Below are positions 43,240-52,450 of a stretch of DNA of 64,000 nucleotides, piece by piece. The stretch lies in NCBI GenBank assembly GCA_034428455.1, contig DAOUHZ010000114.1, positions 68,629-132,628 on the forward strand. The letters run 5' to 3'. The translations under genes were made by a program, and so were the position numbers. The stretch comes from Bin87 sp034428455. Its GTDB lineage: Bacteria > Chloroflexota > Dehalococcoidia > Lucifugimonadales > UBA3495. Each line of letters begins with the position of its first letter. The stretch's first letter is position 1. The notes below the pieces were generated by a model, which was not told the origin of the DNA, did no database searches, and saw only the letters and a program-made list of their open reading frames with translations.

Positions 43240-44037
43240 CTAATCGTCCGCAGCTACACCCATAGCTCCCGCGCCGATCTCCGCCAGGAACCCGGCCAGT
43301 AATCCGTTGAAGATTTCCGCCTGCTCGTAGTGGGTCGAATGCGCCGCCCCGGCGACTACCTCCAACCGGCTCCCTGGTATCAGCCGGTGCGCCGCCTCGA
43401 TCACGTGTAGCGGAAAGATCCGGTCTTCCGCGCCCACCACCAGCAGCGTCGGCACCGTGAAGCCGGCCAGGTCGCCGGCCTGCGGCCCCGCCGGGTTGCG
43501 GAACAGCCCGGACACGATGCTCAGCGGCATGGGCGGGTTCATCCTCCCGATAGATCCGAAGAGGAATGTCAGCTCCGGGTGGCCGTCGATGAACCCGTCG
43601 CTCAGCGCCCGTCGCAGCGGGTCCTCCGGCGGATGCACGTCTTCCAGCAGTGATACCACCGACGGGTCGCCGATCCCGCCCGTGGTGTCCGCCAGCACCA
43701 GCCCGGTCACCCGCTCCGGATGCGCCAGCGCGAACCCCAGGCTCGTCACGCCACCCATGGACTGCGCAACCAGCGTTGCCCGGTCGATCCCCAAATAGGC
43801 CAGCAATGCCTCCAGGTCAGCGACGAATTCGGCCGGTTCCGGTTCCCCGCCGGAGCCGGGCGTCAGTCCCCAGCCCCGGTGGTCGAATGTTATGCAGCGA
43901 TGCTCGCGCTGGAATACCGGTACCTGCCGCCACCAGCTGAGATGGCTGCCGCCCCGTCCGTGGGCAAACACCAGGGCGGGCCCCTCTCCGTGACTCTCGT
44001 AAAACATTTGCGTCCCGTTGATGTCTGCGTATGGCAT
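43240..44037 (-). CDS. Alpha/beta hydrolase
   Basis: A 265-residue alpha/beta-hydrolase. The nucleophile is S93 in AQSMGG, the acid is in GAEDRIFP and the base histidine in GAAHSTHYEQ. The oxyanion region is FAHGRGGSHLSW. It resembles 3-oxoadipate enol-lactonase-type and related esterases; the substrate is not determined. The ATG has GGGAGG 8 bases upstream. TenA lies upstream on the same strand, 67 bases away. Confidence 0.85.
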   Translation of the reverse strand: MPYADINGTQMFYESHGEGPALVFAHGRGGSHLSWWRQVPVFQREHRCITFDHRGWGLTPGSGGEPEPAEFVADLEALLAYLGIDRATLVAQSMGGVTSLGFALAHPERVTGLVLADTTGGIGDPSVVSLLEDVHPPEDPLRRALSDGFIDGHPELTFLFGSIGRMNPPMPLSIVSGLFRNPAGPQAGDLAGFTVPTLLVVGAEDRIFPLHVIEAAHRLIPGSRLEVVAGAAHSTHYEQAEIFNGLLAGFLAEIGAGAMGVAADD

Positions 44038-44104
44038 GTAACGCCTCCCAGAATGTTCGTCGCCCCGCTTCAGCCGATCTCGATTCCGCTCGGTCCGACC
44101 GACC

Positions 44105-44758
44105 TTACACCGGCCATCCCTCGCGTCGGTAGGCGGCGTCCCAGAACATGTACTCGTACCGGCTGCTGGCCATGAAAGCGTAGCGCATCGCCTCCCGCTC
44201 CTGTTCACCGACCCGATCCGCCATCTCGTCCACGAAGCCCGTCCATGCGTCCACGCTGGATTGCAGGAACCCTTCCACGTAGAACCGCGTCCACTGCCCG
44301 TACAGTGGATGTTCCGACTGCCCCACCTCGTCCTTCAGCAGGTGATAAGTCCAGGGACAAGGCAGCAGCGCCGCCGCCGTGGGACCCAGCCCGTACATCG
44401 CCGCCGTCACCAGCATGTGGTTGACGTAGGCGGTGTTCGTCGGCGACCTGCTGGCTCCCTCAACTTGCTCCATGGTCAGCCCCGCTGCTTCAATCAGTTG
44501 GTGGTGCAGCGGCCGCTCCACGGGTGTCATCACCCGATGCGCCAGGTCCTGCAACAGTTCGGCGTCCGGAGCCTTGGCCAGCGTCATCGCCACGGCTCGG
44601 CCGAACCCTTCCAGGTAGTGATAGTCCTGCCCCAGGTAGTATTGGAAAGTTTCCAGGGGCAGCGTTCCGTCCTTTATCTCTCTCAGGAACGGATGCCGGA
44701 ATATCGCCCGCCAGATCGGTTCCGCCTCTGCTCGCAATTGCTCGCTGAATCCCGCCAT
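44105..44758 (-). CDS. tenA: TenA-family aminopyrimidine hydrolase (thiaminase II)
   Basis: A 217-residue TenA protein, which hydrolyses thiamine breakdown products (formylaminopyrimidine or aminopyrimidine) for salvage. The active-site residues are recognisable: D45 (GQDYHYLEGF), the Cys in LLPCPWTYHLL and the Glu in YEYMFWDAAY near the C-terminus. The ATG has AAGGGAG 9 bases upstream. Several TPP enzymes in the window would use the cofactor. No other thiamine genes are adjacent. Confidence 0.9.
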   Translation of the reverse strand: MAGFSEQLRAEAEPIWRAIFRHPFLREIKDGTLPLETFQYYLGQDYHYLEGFGRAVAMTLAKAPDAELLQDLAHRVMTPVERPLHHQLIEAAGLTMEQVEGASRSPTNTAYVNHMLVTAAMYGLGPTAAALLPCPWTYHLLKDEVGQSEHPLYGQWTRFYVEGFLQSSVDAWTGFVDEMADRVGEQEREAMRYAFMASSRYEYMFWDAAYRREGWPV

Positions 44759-44822
44759 GCTTTGTACTCCCTTTCCATCCTGTGCATCCATGCAAATTCG
44801 TGCGCGCCCCGGGCAAACAGTG

Positions 44823-45569
44823 CTAGAACGGCTCGTTGATCAGCACCAGTTCCGCGTAGGCGGCGTAGCGGCATCCGAACCCCGCTCCCGCTTCGCGGGC
44901 GTGCGCCGTCAGAAACTCGAAGGGGCTGTTCCCCACGTCGCCCAGGTTATCCAGGTACACCTTGTGTTCACGCAGCGACGCCAGGCCCGTCTCCCAGTGT
45001 TCCGATACGTCCACCGCGTGCGTGGGCACGGTCGCGCCGAACACCGCCACGAAACGGACCTCGTTCCACGGCTCAAGCCCTTCGTCCAGGAGCTCTGGAA
45101 ATATCCAACGGTTTCCCGCGTCCCTCGCCGCGTCAAACACCGCCAATCCCACCCACCGGTGGTCCGCCATGTTCAGATGTCCGCTGAAAAACTGAAGGTG
45201 ATGGTTGATGGTGATCACCACGTCGGGTCGGTGCTTGCGGATCATTCGGCTCAGATCGCGCCGCAGCGGTAAACCGTACTCTATCACTCCGTCTGTGTGG
45301 TCCAGGAACTCCACCGTGTCCACCCCCACAACCCTCGCCGCGTTGATCTCCTCCTGGGATCGCAGCCGTCCCACCTCCGACGGGTGCATTCCGTCGATCC
45401 CCGCTTCGCCCCGGCTCACCATGACGTAGGTGATGCGCTTCCCCTGCGACGTCCACTTGGCGATCGCCGCCGCCCCGCCGTATTCCAGGTCGTCCGGGTG
45501 AGCGACAATCGCCAGCCCCGTCTGCCAGTCCTCGCGGATGGGCACGTTGGGCGACTCACGTTGCTGCAT
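44823..45569 (-). CDS. PIG-L/LmbE-family deacetylase
   Basis: A 248-residue zinc-dependent N-acetylglucosaminyl-deacetylase-like protein. The zinc/catalytic AHPDD motif is at residues 23-27, and the third ligand is in the NMADHRWVG segment. Family members deacetylate GlcNAc-Ins, bacillithiol or mycothiol intermediates, or various N-acetyl sugars; the substrate here is unknown. The GGAGG site is close to the ATG. Confidence 0.88.
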   Translation of the reverse strand: MQQRESPNVPIREDWQTGLAIVAHPDDLEYGGAAAIAKWTSQGKRITYVMVSRGEAGIDGMHPSEVGRLRSQEEINAARVVGVDTVEFLDHTDGVIEYGLPLRRDLSRMIRKHRPDVVITINHHLQFFSGHLNMADHRWVGLAVFDAARDAGNRWIFPELLDEGLEPWNEVRFVAVFGATVPTHAVDVSEHWETGLASLREHKVYLDNLGDVGNSPFEFLTAHAREAGAGFGCRYAAYAELVLINEPF

Positions 45570-45656
45570 AAATCCTCCGTAGTGTTCTTGATGTCATGAC
45601 GCGAATGGTCCGGACGCGGGTGGTCCTGCAACAACTCAGAGCCAAACTGCCCGCCA

Positions 45657-46487
45657 TCAAGCCAGTCGCGGGCTTGGCGACTTTACCGCGGCTTCTGCCG
45701 TCGCCACACGATAGCCGCCCGCATCCCGAACCGCCATCACCACCAGCCGCGTCGCCACGCCGGCCGCGTCGGTGTCGTGCCCAAGCACCACGCCGTCGCA
45801 ACGCAGTTCCATGCCCGGGGTCACGGCTGCGTGATGGGCAATCGACAGCCGGCCGCCCCAGCGAAAGTCCTCGCCGAAATTGGCCCCCATCAGGCTTTCC
45901 AGCCATCCCGCCGTGATGGACGTCAGCCCGTTGCTATCCGGAGCCATGTCGATGCCGGCCATCGTGTTCGCAACGCGGCGAAAGTCGCTCAACTGCTCCC
46001 CGTCTGGCAGCCGCAGTCCTCCCAGGTGAGCGTTATCGCCCGCGCGTGCCCGAGCCAGGTTTGCTGTTACCGGTTCGACCTCCATCCTTTCTGCGTATTG
46101 CTTTGGGAACGCAGCCTCTTGGCCAATGACAAAGGCGGCTTCGGACCGCAGGATCTCGGTTCCAATCTCGTCCACCGCAAAAGCCGCCGCTCTTATCCAG
46201 GCGTTTCCGGATTTCTCCCCCACTTCTCGCACCCATCCGCCGACCTGTATCCGCCGTCCCATGATCGGCGGCCGCATGAAATCGAACCGCTGCCACACCC
46301 CAGTCAACGTTTCGCCGCCGCTTTTGGCCAGCAACGCCCGGCAGTCTTCCGCCAGCATATTGGGGAAGCAACCGTTGTCGCCCACTATCTGCCGGTATTG
46401 GGCCAGGGTCGACGCATCAACCACGTATTCCAGGTTGCCGATTTGATCGCCGGCTCGCAGTCCTTTCCAGGAATCGGCGGCCGTCAT
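45657..46487 (-). CDS. MaoC-like double-hotdog protein
   Basis: A 276-residue protein that seems to contain two hotdog-type halves (residues ~1-130 and ~150-276). The N-terminal half has GLRAGDQIGNLEYVVDASTL and a later RFDFMRPPIMG, typical of MaoC/FAS1-like dehydratase domains. The second half has HHAAVTPGMELRCDGVV. It may act as a hydratase or thioesterase on acyl-CoA. No clear catalytic D/H pair was identified. The ATG overlaps the TPR gene stop (ATGA). Confidence 0.7.
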   Translation of the reverse strand: MTAADSWKGLRAGDQIGNLEYVVDASTLAQYRQIVGDNGCFPNMLAEDCRALLAKSGGETLTGVWQRFDFMRPPIMGRRIQVGGWVREVGEKSGNAWIRAAAFAVDEIGTEILRSEAAFVIGQEAAFPKQYAERMEVEPVTANLARARAGDNAHLGGLRLPDGEQLSDFRRVANTMAGIDMAPDSNGLTSITAGWLESLMGANFGEDFRWGGRLSIAHHAAVTPGMELRCDGVVLGHDTDAAGVATRLVVMAVRDAGGYRVATAEAAVKSPSPRLA

Positions 46488-47536
46488 GCGCTTCCGCCGG
46501 TCCGCCGCGCGTACTCCATCAGGTCCGCCGCTGCTGCGTCTTCGTTGCCCAGAGCGCGGTTGGCCAGACCACGGCCCCGGTATGCGTCGGGTAGGTTGTC
46601 GTTCAGTTCCACCGCTTTGCTGAAGGCTGCAACGGCCGTCTCGAAATCTCCCAACGCTGCCTTTGAGTTTCCCATCGACAGCCAGACGCCGGCCAATTCG
46701 GCGTTCTTTCCGATGGCGATTTCATATTCCGCTATTGCCGCGTCGTGATCGCCAAGGTCAGCCCGCGCCACTCCCCGGTTGTGGTGCAGCGTCGCCGTAT
46801 CCATGCCGCACTGCTGCGCCAGGTCAAAATCGGCGATGGCGTCGGTCGGCTCTCCCAGGTTGCGCTTGGCGATTCCTCGGTTGTAGAGCGCGTTGGCAAA
46901 CGTGGGCACCAGCGCGATGGCGGCGTCGTAGTCCGCAATGGCCGCGTCGTACTCGCGACGGTCGCTGTAGAGATTGCCCCGTGCGTAGCGGTAGTCCGGC
47001 TCACCCGGCCGCAGATCTATCGCGCGATTGTAGTAGTCCAGAGCCGTGTCCCGGTCCCCGGTGTCCCGGTAGGCGATGCCCAGGTTGTACTGGGCGTTGG
47101 CGTGGTCCGGGTTGATGCGCGCGCACGCCAGGAAGTCCGCGATGGCTTCTTCGTAGTGCCCCAGCGAAATCCGCGCCACCCCGCGCGCGTAGTGGTAATC
47201 GGCATCGTCCGGCTCCAGTTCTATGGCCGCCGAGTAGTCGCTGATCGCGTCCTCGTAAAAGCCCAGATGGCGTCTCACCACGCCACGGGCGTAATAAGGG
47301 ACCGGATATTCCGGGTCGGAGATGATAGCCCGCGTGTAATCCGCAATCGCCTGGTTCAGGTCCCCGCCGTTGCGGTATGCCAAGCCCCGGTAATAGTAGG
47401 CCGGCGCGAACTCATCGTTGATTGCCAGCGCGTGGTTGAAATCGTCGATAGCGGCGTGCAGTTGGCCCGCCCTCAGGGCCAGTTGCCCCCGCGCCGTGTA
47501 GTGGAATTCCGTCGGTAAATCGCCGCCTGTAGTCAT
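46484..47536 (-). CDS. TPR-repeat protein
   Basis: A 350-residue protein composed of about nine to ten 34-residue tetratricopeptide repeats with the usual W/Y-G-A-Y-A-P positions (for example AYYYRGLAYRNGGDLNQAIA and its repeats every 34 residues). No signal peptide, so probably cytoplasmic. It is a scaffold for protein contacts; the partner is unknown. Coupled to the downstream hotdog gene. Confidence 0.88.
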   Translation of the reverse strand: MTTGGDLPTEFHYTARGQLALRAGQLHAAIDDFNHALAINDEFAPAYYYRGLAYRNGGDLNQAIADYTRAIISDPEYPVPYYARGVVRRHLGFYEDAISDYSAAIELEPDDADYHYARGVARISLGHYEEAIADFLACARINPDHANAQYNLGIAYRDTGDRDTALDYYNRAIDLRPGEPDYRYARGNLYSDRREYDAAIADYDAAIALVPTFANALYNRGIAKRNLGEPTDAIADFDLAQQCGMDTATLHHNRGVARADLGDHDAAIAEYEIAIGKNAELAGVWLSMGNSKAALGDFETAVAAFSKAVELNDNLPDAYRGRGLANRALGNEDAAAADLMEYARRTGGSA

Positions 47537-47654
47537 CTCGTTCGCCCGTTGACTGATATTGTTGTCCCATTCAGCGTGACTTTGGCATCGTGTCTGACGC
47601 CTGTTCCGTCCGTGCCAACGTTTGGATTCGGAATCCAGGCGCCCGTGGGCGCAC

Positions 47655-48113
47655 TCAGAGCTCAGTTTCGTACAGATCGTATTCGGAATGGCTCATGCCC
47701 AGGGCTTCGTAGGTCCGCTTTGCCACCCGGTTTTCGCGCATCACGTAAAGCCGCATCCCTCGAATGTCGCCACGTGATCCCGCCATGTCCGTGAGCCGCT
47801 CGTACAGCCGACGGTACACGCCCTGACGCCGCGCTTCCGGCTTGACATAAACCGACTGGATCCACCAGATCCAGCCATTGCGCCAGTCGCTCCACTCCGT
47901 GGTGACCATCAGTTGGCCCACCGGATTTCCGTCAGCCTCCGCGATCAGGTAGAACGCCTTGGTTTCGTCCACCAGCGCGGCGTCGACACCGGATCGCAGC
48001 GTCGCCCGGTCCAGCGATATCCCTTCCGTTTCCAGCGCCATAGCGGCGTTGAATCTGGTGATGGTTTCCCCATCATCGACTACGGCGTGGCGTATGCTGA
48101 ACTCTCCTAGCAT
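47655..48113 (-). CDS. GNAT-family N-acetyltransferase
   Basis: A 152-residue GNAT acetyltransferase. The acetyl-CoA pyrophosphate loop ARRQGVYRRL follows the strand IQSVYVKPE, and the C-terminal motif RVAKRTYEALGM is typical of the fold. Substrate unknown. Single gene, oriented against the M20 peptidase gene. Confidence 0.86.
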   Translation of the reverse strand: MLGEFSIRHAVVDDGETITRFNAAMALETEGISLDRATLRSGVDAALVDETKAFYLIAEADGNPVGQLMVTTEWSDWRNGWIWWIQSVYVKPEARRQGVYRRLYERLTDMAGSRGDIRGMRLYVMRENRVAKRTYEALGMSHSEYDLYETEL

Positions 48114-48138
48114 GGCTCATAATTCTAGTTACCCACGA

Positions 48139-48144
48139 TATAAT
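48139..48144 (+). promoter_or_regulatory. -10 element (TATAAT) upstream of the M20 peptidase
   Basis: TATAAT in a 146-base divergent gap, 116 bases before the peptidase ATG; no clear -35. This would leave a ~110-base leader in which I see no obvious structure. Confidence 0.35.
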
Positions 48145-48259
48145 AGGCAACCTGATGGCGCTGCTTGCACTTACTCGGTTTTGCCGTTGCCAGCCGCGGA
48201 GCCGCGCACAGAAAACCGGAACACGCACGAACAGCACCGTCTCACCAGCGAGGAACGCC

Positions 48260-49342
48260 ATGCCTAACCAGGAACGATTGATTAACGACTTCTGCGACTT
48301 GGTCCGCATCGACAGCCCGTCCGGTGAGGAGTGGGACGTCGCCCTTCACGTTTCCGACCGGCTGGCCAACCTGGGCTTCCAGGTCGCCCGCGACGAGCAC
48401 GGCAACGTCATCGCCCGCGAGGATGGGGACAATCCCCTCCTGCTCTCGGCCCACATGGATACCGTCGACCCCGGCCGCAGCATCCGGCCCCAGGTGGTTG
48501 GCGACCGCATCACCTCCGACGGCAGCACCATCCTCGGCGGCGACTGCAAGGCCGGCGTCGCCGCGATTTTGGAGGCGCTCCAGGCCGTGCATGAGGACGG
48601 CCGCCCCCGCCGACCCGTCCAAGTGGTGTTCACCCGGGGCGAGGAAATCGGCCTCGTGGGGGCGTCGAATCTCGACTTTTCAATGATCTCCAGCACTGAG
48701 GCCGTGGTATTCGACGGCAACGGCCCGGTGAATTCCATCACTGGCGGCAGCCCGACCTACATGGCCTTTGACATCGACATCAAGGGCCGGGGCGCCCACG
48801 CCGGCGTGGAACCTGAGAAGGGCTTGTCGGCCATCCGGATCGCCAGCGACATCATCGCCGAACTTCCCCAGGGCCGCATCGACCACGAGACCACTTTCAA
48901 CGTCGGCACCATCACCGGCGGCACTGTGCGCAACGCCGTCCCCTCCGAGGCCACCGTTTCCGGCGAGTTCCGCAGCATGAACATGGAGTCGTTGGAGCTC
49001 TTGCGGATTCAGCTCGTTGCCGCCGTAAACACCATCCGCGGCCGCTACACTGAGGCTGAGATCAACGAGAACCTGGAGATGATGTTCCAGATGTATCGCC
49101 TCGATCCCAACGAGGCGACAGCACAGCTCGTCACCCGGGTTATGCGTGACATGGGCCTCCAGCCGGACATTCGCCCCTCCGGTGGCGGCACCGACGGCAA
49201 CGTGTTCCGCCTGCACGGCATCGAGAGCGTCGTAGTGGGCATGTCCACCAACCTGATGCACACCATCGACGAGTACGTCGTGGTTCCCGACCTTCTCAAC
49301 ACCGCCCGCTTCTGTGAGGAACTGATGACCTTCGGCGCCTGA
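48260..49342 (+). CDS. M20-family metallopeptidase/deacylase
   Basis: A 360-residue di-zinc M20 enzyme (ArgE/DapE/PepT group). Metal and catalytic residues are visible: LLSAHMDTVDPG, GGDCKAGVAAI, TRGEEIGLVGA and the final His in TNLMHTIDEYV. The dimerisation domain lies between about residues 175 and 290. It resembles peptidase T-like tripeptidases; the substrate is unproven. The ATG has AGGAA 5 bases upstream. Confidence 0.88.
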   Translation: MPNQERLINDFCDLVRIDSPSGEEWDVALHVSDRLANLGFQVARDEHGNVIAREDGDNPLLLSAHMDTVDPGRSIRPQVVGDRITSDGSTILGGDCKAGVAAILEALQAVHEDGRPRRPVQVVFTRGEEIGLVGASNLDFSMISSTEAVVFDGNGPVNSITGGSPTYMAFDIDIKGRGAHAGVEPEKGLSAIRIASDIIAELPQGRIDHETTFNVGTITGGTVRNAVPSEATVSGEFRSMNMESLELLRIQLVAAVNTIRGRYTEAEINENLEMMFQMYRLDPNEATAQLVTRVMRDMGLQPDIRPSGGGTDGNVFRLHGIESVVVGMSTNLMHTIDEYVVVPDLLNTARFCEELMTFGA

Positions 49343-49397
49343 GCCGGCCGGACCACCGCCGTGTGGAGCCCCCAACTCACCCAAAATTATCGTCGGT

Positions 49398-49793
49398 CTA
49401 ACGGTCGTCGCCGCTTTCGTTAAATATGCGGGCGGCCACCTCCGGCGTCAGCGAAACACCATTCCTTTCCAGTTGTGCCTTGATCCGCTGGCGTTCCTCT
49501 TGAAGCGCCTTCGCCAGAATTTCGGCTTTCTTCGCCTCTCGGATTGCTTTGCCTTTTTCAAACATCTTTCTCATCCAGTCAAAGGTGGCGGCCAATGGCA
49601 CGATGAACGCCCAGTAGAGCTTGGTCACCAGGACCTCAAATCCATGGTACAGGAAATGCTCGCTCCCTGACCACCATTGCAAAACGAACAGGCTCACGCA
49701 GCCCACGACGACGAACCCGGCGGCCTGAACGCCGATGCCCCGGTCACCAAGTCCTTCGGACAGTTGCCCGGTATCTAATCTTCCACTAGCCAT
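49398..49793 (-). CDS. Small membrane protein with charged coiled-coil tail
   Basis: A 131-residue protein with hydrophobic helices at about residues 24-41 and 55-72, then a Lys/Glu/Ala/Arg coiled coil (residues 75-115) and an acidic end. Similar in layout to the proteins at 24306-24755 and 32467-32916. It starts 23 bases downstream of the RNase D stop on the same strand. Function unknown. Confidence 0.55.
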   Translation of the reverse strand: MASGRLDTGQLSEGLGDRGIGVQAAGFVVVGCVSLFVLQWWSGSEHFLYHGFEVLVTKLYWAFIVPLAATFDWMRKMFEKGKAIREAKKAEILAKALQEERQRIKAQLERNGVSLTPEVAARIFNESGDDR

Positions 49794-49815
49794 TAGAGCC
49801 GGAGGGACGTCGCCT

Positions 49816-50955
49816 CTACCCGTTGACCCAGCTGCCAACCAGCTTGCTCAAACCTTCCCCAAATTCCGCACGCTGCCACTCCCTCACTTCGCCGTAGCCA
49901 CCGCTTATTTCCTGTCCCAGGCGCTCCGGTCGCAGGGCGATCCTCTCCAGGCTGGTGGTAGGCCAGATGTGGCTGACCGCCAGATCCAGCTCTGCACTCA
50001 GCCTCGTCCGCCATTGCTTCAGGGCCTTCAGACGCTCTCTCCCTTCCGGCGTCCATGGATCGCCGCCGCGATCCGGCCTGGGCGGCTTGGGAGCCTCCGG
50101 TCCGGTCATCCCCCGGTCGATGGCCTCCATTAACTCGCCGAAGCACCGGGATGCTAACATTCCCCCCACCCCTCGTGGCAGGTTTCCGCCGCATTGCGCG
50201 ATTTCCAGCAGGTCGCCGTTGCTCGCCGCCTGAGTTGGAGGAACGTCCCACGCGCACGCTTTCCCGTCACGGAACGCGTAGAGTTCCTGTAGCACCGCCG
50301 CTTCTCTTGGATTGAGCGTTTCCCATCCCTTCACCCGCCGGAACGCGGTTTCCAGTGGTTCCTCCGGCGGATGCCTCAGCGCCTCGAACCGCATGCACTC
50401 TTCGCGTACCCATCCGACGCGGCCAAGCTTGTCCAGCCGGTACTCCAGCTCATCCGCCAGCGGAAGCAGGTGATGCACGTCGCTAGCGGCGTACTCCAGC
50501 GCCGGGCCGGAGAGCGGTCGCAGGCCCCAGTGCGACACCTGCAACTTGGGGTCCTTGGCGATCCCCACCCCGCAGAACTCCTCCAGCACTGCGCCCAGAT
50601 TAGGTCTCGATACCCCCAGAAACCGCGCCGCCAGTCCGGTGTCGAACAGGTTGCTGACCTCAAAGCCGAAGTCACGGTCGAAGTAACGCACGTCCTCTTC
50701 GCAACCGTGCATTACGATTGCCACAGCCTCGTCTGCCAGCAGGTCGCCCAGCGCGTCGAGACCCTTGACCGCCAAAGGGTCCAACAGGTACGTGCTCCGC
50801 CCGTCGGCAATCTGTATCAGGCAGATCCGTTCCCGGTACGCGAAGCGGCCATTCCGCTCAGTATCCAGCGCCAGTCGCGGCGCCTGACGCAACTCCTCCG
50901 CCACCGCGTCCCAAACACCCTGTTCGCCGATATAACGATACTGATTCCGCAACAA
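49816..50955 (-). CDS. rnd: Ribonuclease D (DEDDy exonuclease with HRDC domain)
   Basis: A 379-residue 3'-5' exoribonuclease. DEDDy motifs: D31 and E33 (ALDTERN), Asp in HGCEEDVRYF, and Tyr/Asp in YAASDVHHL. KLQVSHWGLRPL is the usual motif near the third site. A first HRDC domain covers about residues 210-290 and a second degenerate one may follow. It trims tRNA precursors and other structured RNAs. A TGCTACACT promoter lies at 51008-51000. Confidence 0.9.
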   Translation of the reverse strand: MLRNQYRYIGEQGVWDAVAEELRQAPRLALDTERNGRFAYRERICLIQIADGRSTYLLDPLAVKGLDALGDLLADEAVAIVMHGCEEDVRYFDRDFGFEVSNLFDTGLAARFLGVSRPNLGAVLEEFCGVGIAKDPKLQVSHWGLRPLSGPALEYAASDVHHLLPLADELEYRLDKLGRVGWVREECMRFEALRHPPEEPLETAFRRVKGWETLNPREAAVLQELYAFRDGKACAWDVPPTQAASNGDLLEIAQCGGNLPRGVGGMLASRCFGELMEAIDRGMTGPEAPKPPRPDRGGDPWTPEGRERLKALKQWRTRLSAELDLAVSHIWPTTSLERIALRPERLGQEISGGYGEVREWQRAEFGEGLSKLVGSWVNG

Positions 50956-50999
50956 CTACCCCGGAAAATGCAATCGAATCGATCCTTTTCGTCGCGCTC

Positions 51000-51008
51000 A
51001 GTGTAGCA
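51000..51008 (-). promoter_or_regulatory. Extended -10 promoter of RNase D
   Basis: TGCTACACT on the minus strand, 45 bases before the ATG and identical to the one at 36447. Confidence 0.42.
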
Positions 51009-51044
51009 CATCTGACCGACGCCTGATCGTCTCGATTTGCTGCG

Positions 51045-51053
51045 TGCTATACT
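51045..51053 (+). promoter_or_regulatory. Extended -10 promoter of the HpcH aldolase
   Basis: TGCTATACT, 36 bases before the ATG; it diverges from the RNase D promoter 37 bases away. Confidence 0.48.
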
Positions 51054-51089
51054 CCCGACACATCCCAACCGCAAGGAGCAATCCACCCC

Positions 51090-51872
51090 ATGAGCGGCGC
51101 AGACCTCAAGCAGACCCTCCAGCAGGGCGGCCGTATCTTCGGCACCATGATCAGCATCAACCGCAGTCCCCGCTGGATCCCCATCCTCGATGGCGTCGGC
51201 CTCGACTACGTGATCATCGACACCGAGCACAGCCCCCGCAGCCGCGGCGAGTTGGGCGACTACCTGACCATGTTCAGCACTATCAGCGTTGTCCCCATCG
51301 TACGCATCCCAATTCCCGACTCTCACTACGTCACGATGGCCATTGACGCCGGCGCCCAGGGCATCTTGGCCCCCTACTGCGAGACCGTCGACCAGGTTCG
51401 CGAGGTCGTCAAGGCCGCCAAGTTCCGCCCCCTCAAGGGCGCCGCCGCCGAGGAGGCCTTGGGGTCCGGCTCGTTCCCCAGTGACGCCAGCCAGGAGTAT
51501 CTCGCCGCCCGCAACCGCGACAACATCTGCATCATCGGCATCGAGAGCCAGGCCGCCGTCGACAACCTCGACGCCATCCTCGCTGTGCCCCACATTGACG
51601 CCATCTTTGTCGGCCCGAACGACATGAGCATCTCCCTCGGCGTGCCCGACGACTACGCCCAGGAGATCTACAAGACGACGGTCAAGGGCATCATCGACAA
51701 GTGCGAGGCCAGGGGTCTGCCCACGCTAGTACATCACCAGACCCCCGAGCTCTCCGAGTATTGGATCGAGCAGGGCGCCCGTTTTGTCCTCCACGGCACT
51801 GATCGCCGCGCCCTCGCCGAAGGCTTCCGCAGCGAGTTCACCCGCCTCCGCGACAAAGCCGCTGCAGTGTGA
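51090..51872 (+). CDS. HpcH/HpaI-family aldolase/citrate lyase-like protein
   Basis: A 260-residue TIM-barrel protein of the HpcH/HpaI family, which cleaves or forms 2-oxo-4-hydroxyacids with a divalent metal. Features seen: DYVIIDTEHSPRSRGELGDY (Asp/Glu metal and substrate region), VRIPIPDSHYVTMAIDAGAQ and FVGPNDMSISLG. Substrate unknown. AAGGAG lies 12 bases before the ATG. A GGGGCG palindrome follows the stop. Confidence 0.87.
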   Translation: MSGADLKQTLQQGGRIFGTMISINRSPRWIPILDGVGLDYVIIDTEHSPRSRGELGDYLTMFSTISVVPIVRIPIPDSHYVTMAIDAGAQGILAPYCETVDQVREVVKAAKFRPLKGAAAEEALGSGSFPSDASQEYLAARNRDNICIIGIESQAAVDNLDAILAVPHIDAIFVGPNDMSISLGVPDDYAQEIYKTTVKGIIDKCEARGLPTLVHHQTPELSEYWIEQGARFVLHGTDRRALAEGFRSEFTRLRDKAAAV

Positions 51873-51912
51873 TGTCAGGCTGCCACAACCGGCATGGAAC
51901 CAAAAATTCGTG

Positions 51913-51934
51913 GGGGCGAAAATATTTTCGCCCC
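51913..51934. terminator. 22-base GGGGCG palindrome
   Basis: GGGGCGAAAAT and ATTTTCGCCCC are perfect complements, followed by TACTTT; 41 bases after the aldolase stop, between converging genes. Confidence 0.65.
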
Positions 51935-52028
51935 TACTTTGCTGTCCACTGTGCTGGCGCGTGAAGCCCGACGGCCTAGGTCTCCGTGTCAAATCTTATC
52001 CGGTTTATCCTGTTCATCCATGCCATAG

Positions 52029-52313
52029 CTAATTCCGCGAGCTCCCTTCCCAACGCTCGCGCAGCGACGCGATGTAGACCTTCTCGTACTCCCCATGGTG
52101 CCCGTTCGCAGGATCGTCCGCCAGCCTCTCCGCCCACATGTACTCCACGTCCGCCCACACGATGGGAAACTTGGGCTGATCGAAAAACGCTGCCACTGCG
52201 TCGAACGGCGAAGCCCCTTCCATGTACCCCAGCATCTGGAAGTTGTCGTACAGGTTGCCCTGCTCGGACATGAACCGGCCCCGCATCGCCGCCATGATCA
52301 TGTAGTTTGCCAT
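52029..52313 (-). CDS. Small protein of unknown function
   Basis: A 94-residue soluble protein with several Met and aromatic residues at the start (MANYMIMAAMRGRFMSEQGN) and a Trp/Glu-rich C-terminus. GGAAGG lies close to the ATG. No family recognised. Located between the aldolase terminator and the thiolase gene. Confidence 0.58.
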   Translation of the reverse strand: MANYMIMAAMRGRFMSEQGNLYDNFQMLGYMEGASPFDAVAAFFDQPKFPIVWADVEYMWAERLADDPANGHHGEYEKVYIASLRERWEGSSRN

Positions 52314-52412
52314 GATCCTTCCATCCTAACGTTCCGCAAACCCGCCAGGGAACGAAATCCCATATTCGTCAATGCGATTGCATCGTTTAATCTCGCGGAT
52401 CGTGAAGCCGTT

Positions 52413-52441
52413 GTCATTGCGAGCGAAGCGCGGCAATCTCG
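52413..52441. repeat. Half copy of the CATTGCGAG dispersed repeat
   Basis: GTCATTGCGAGCGAAGCGCG followed by GCAATCTCG, one arm of the MITE-like elements, ends about 10 bases from the thiolase stop. Confidence 0.65.
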
Positions 52442-52450
52442 GCTTGGTCG

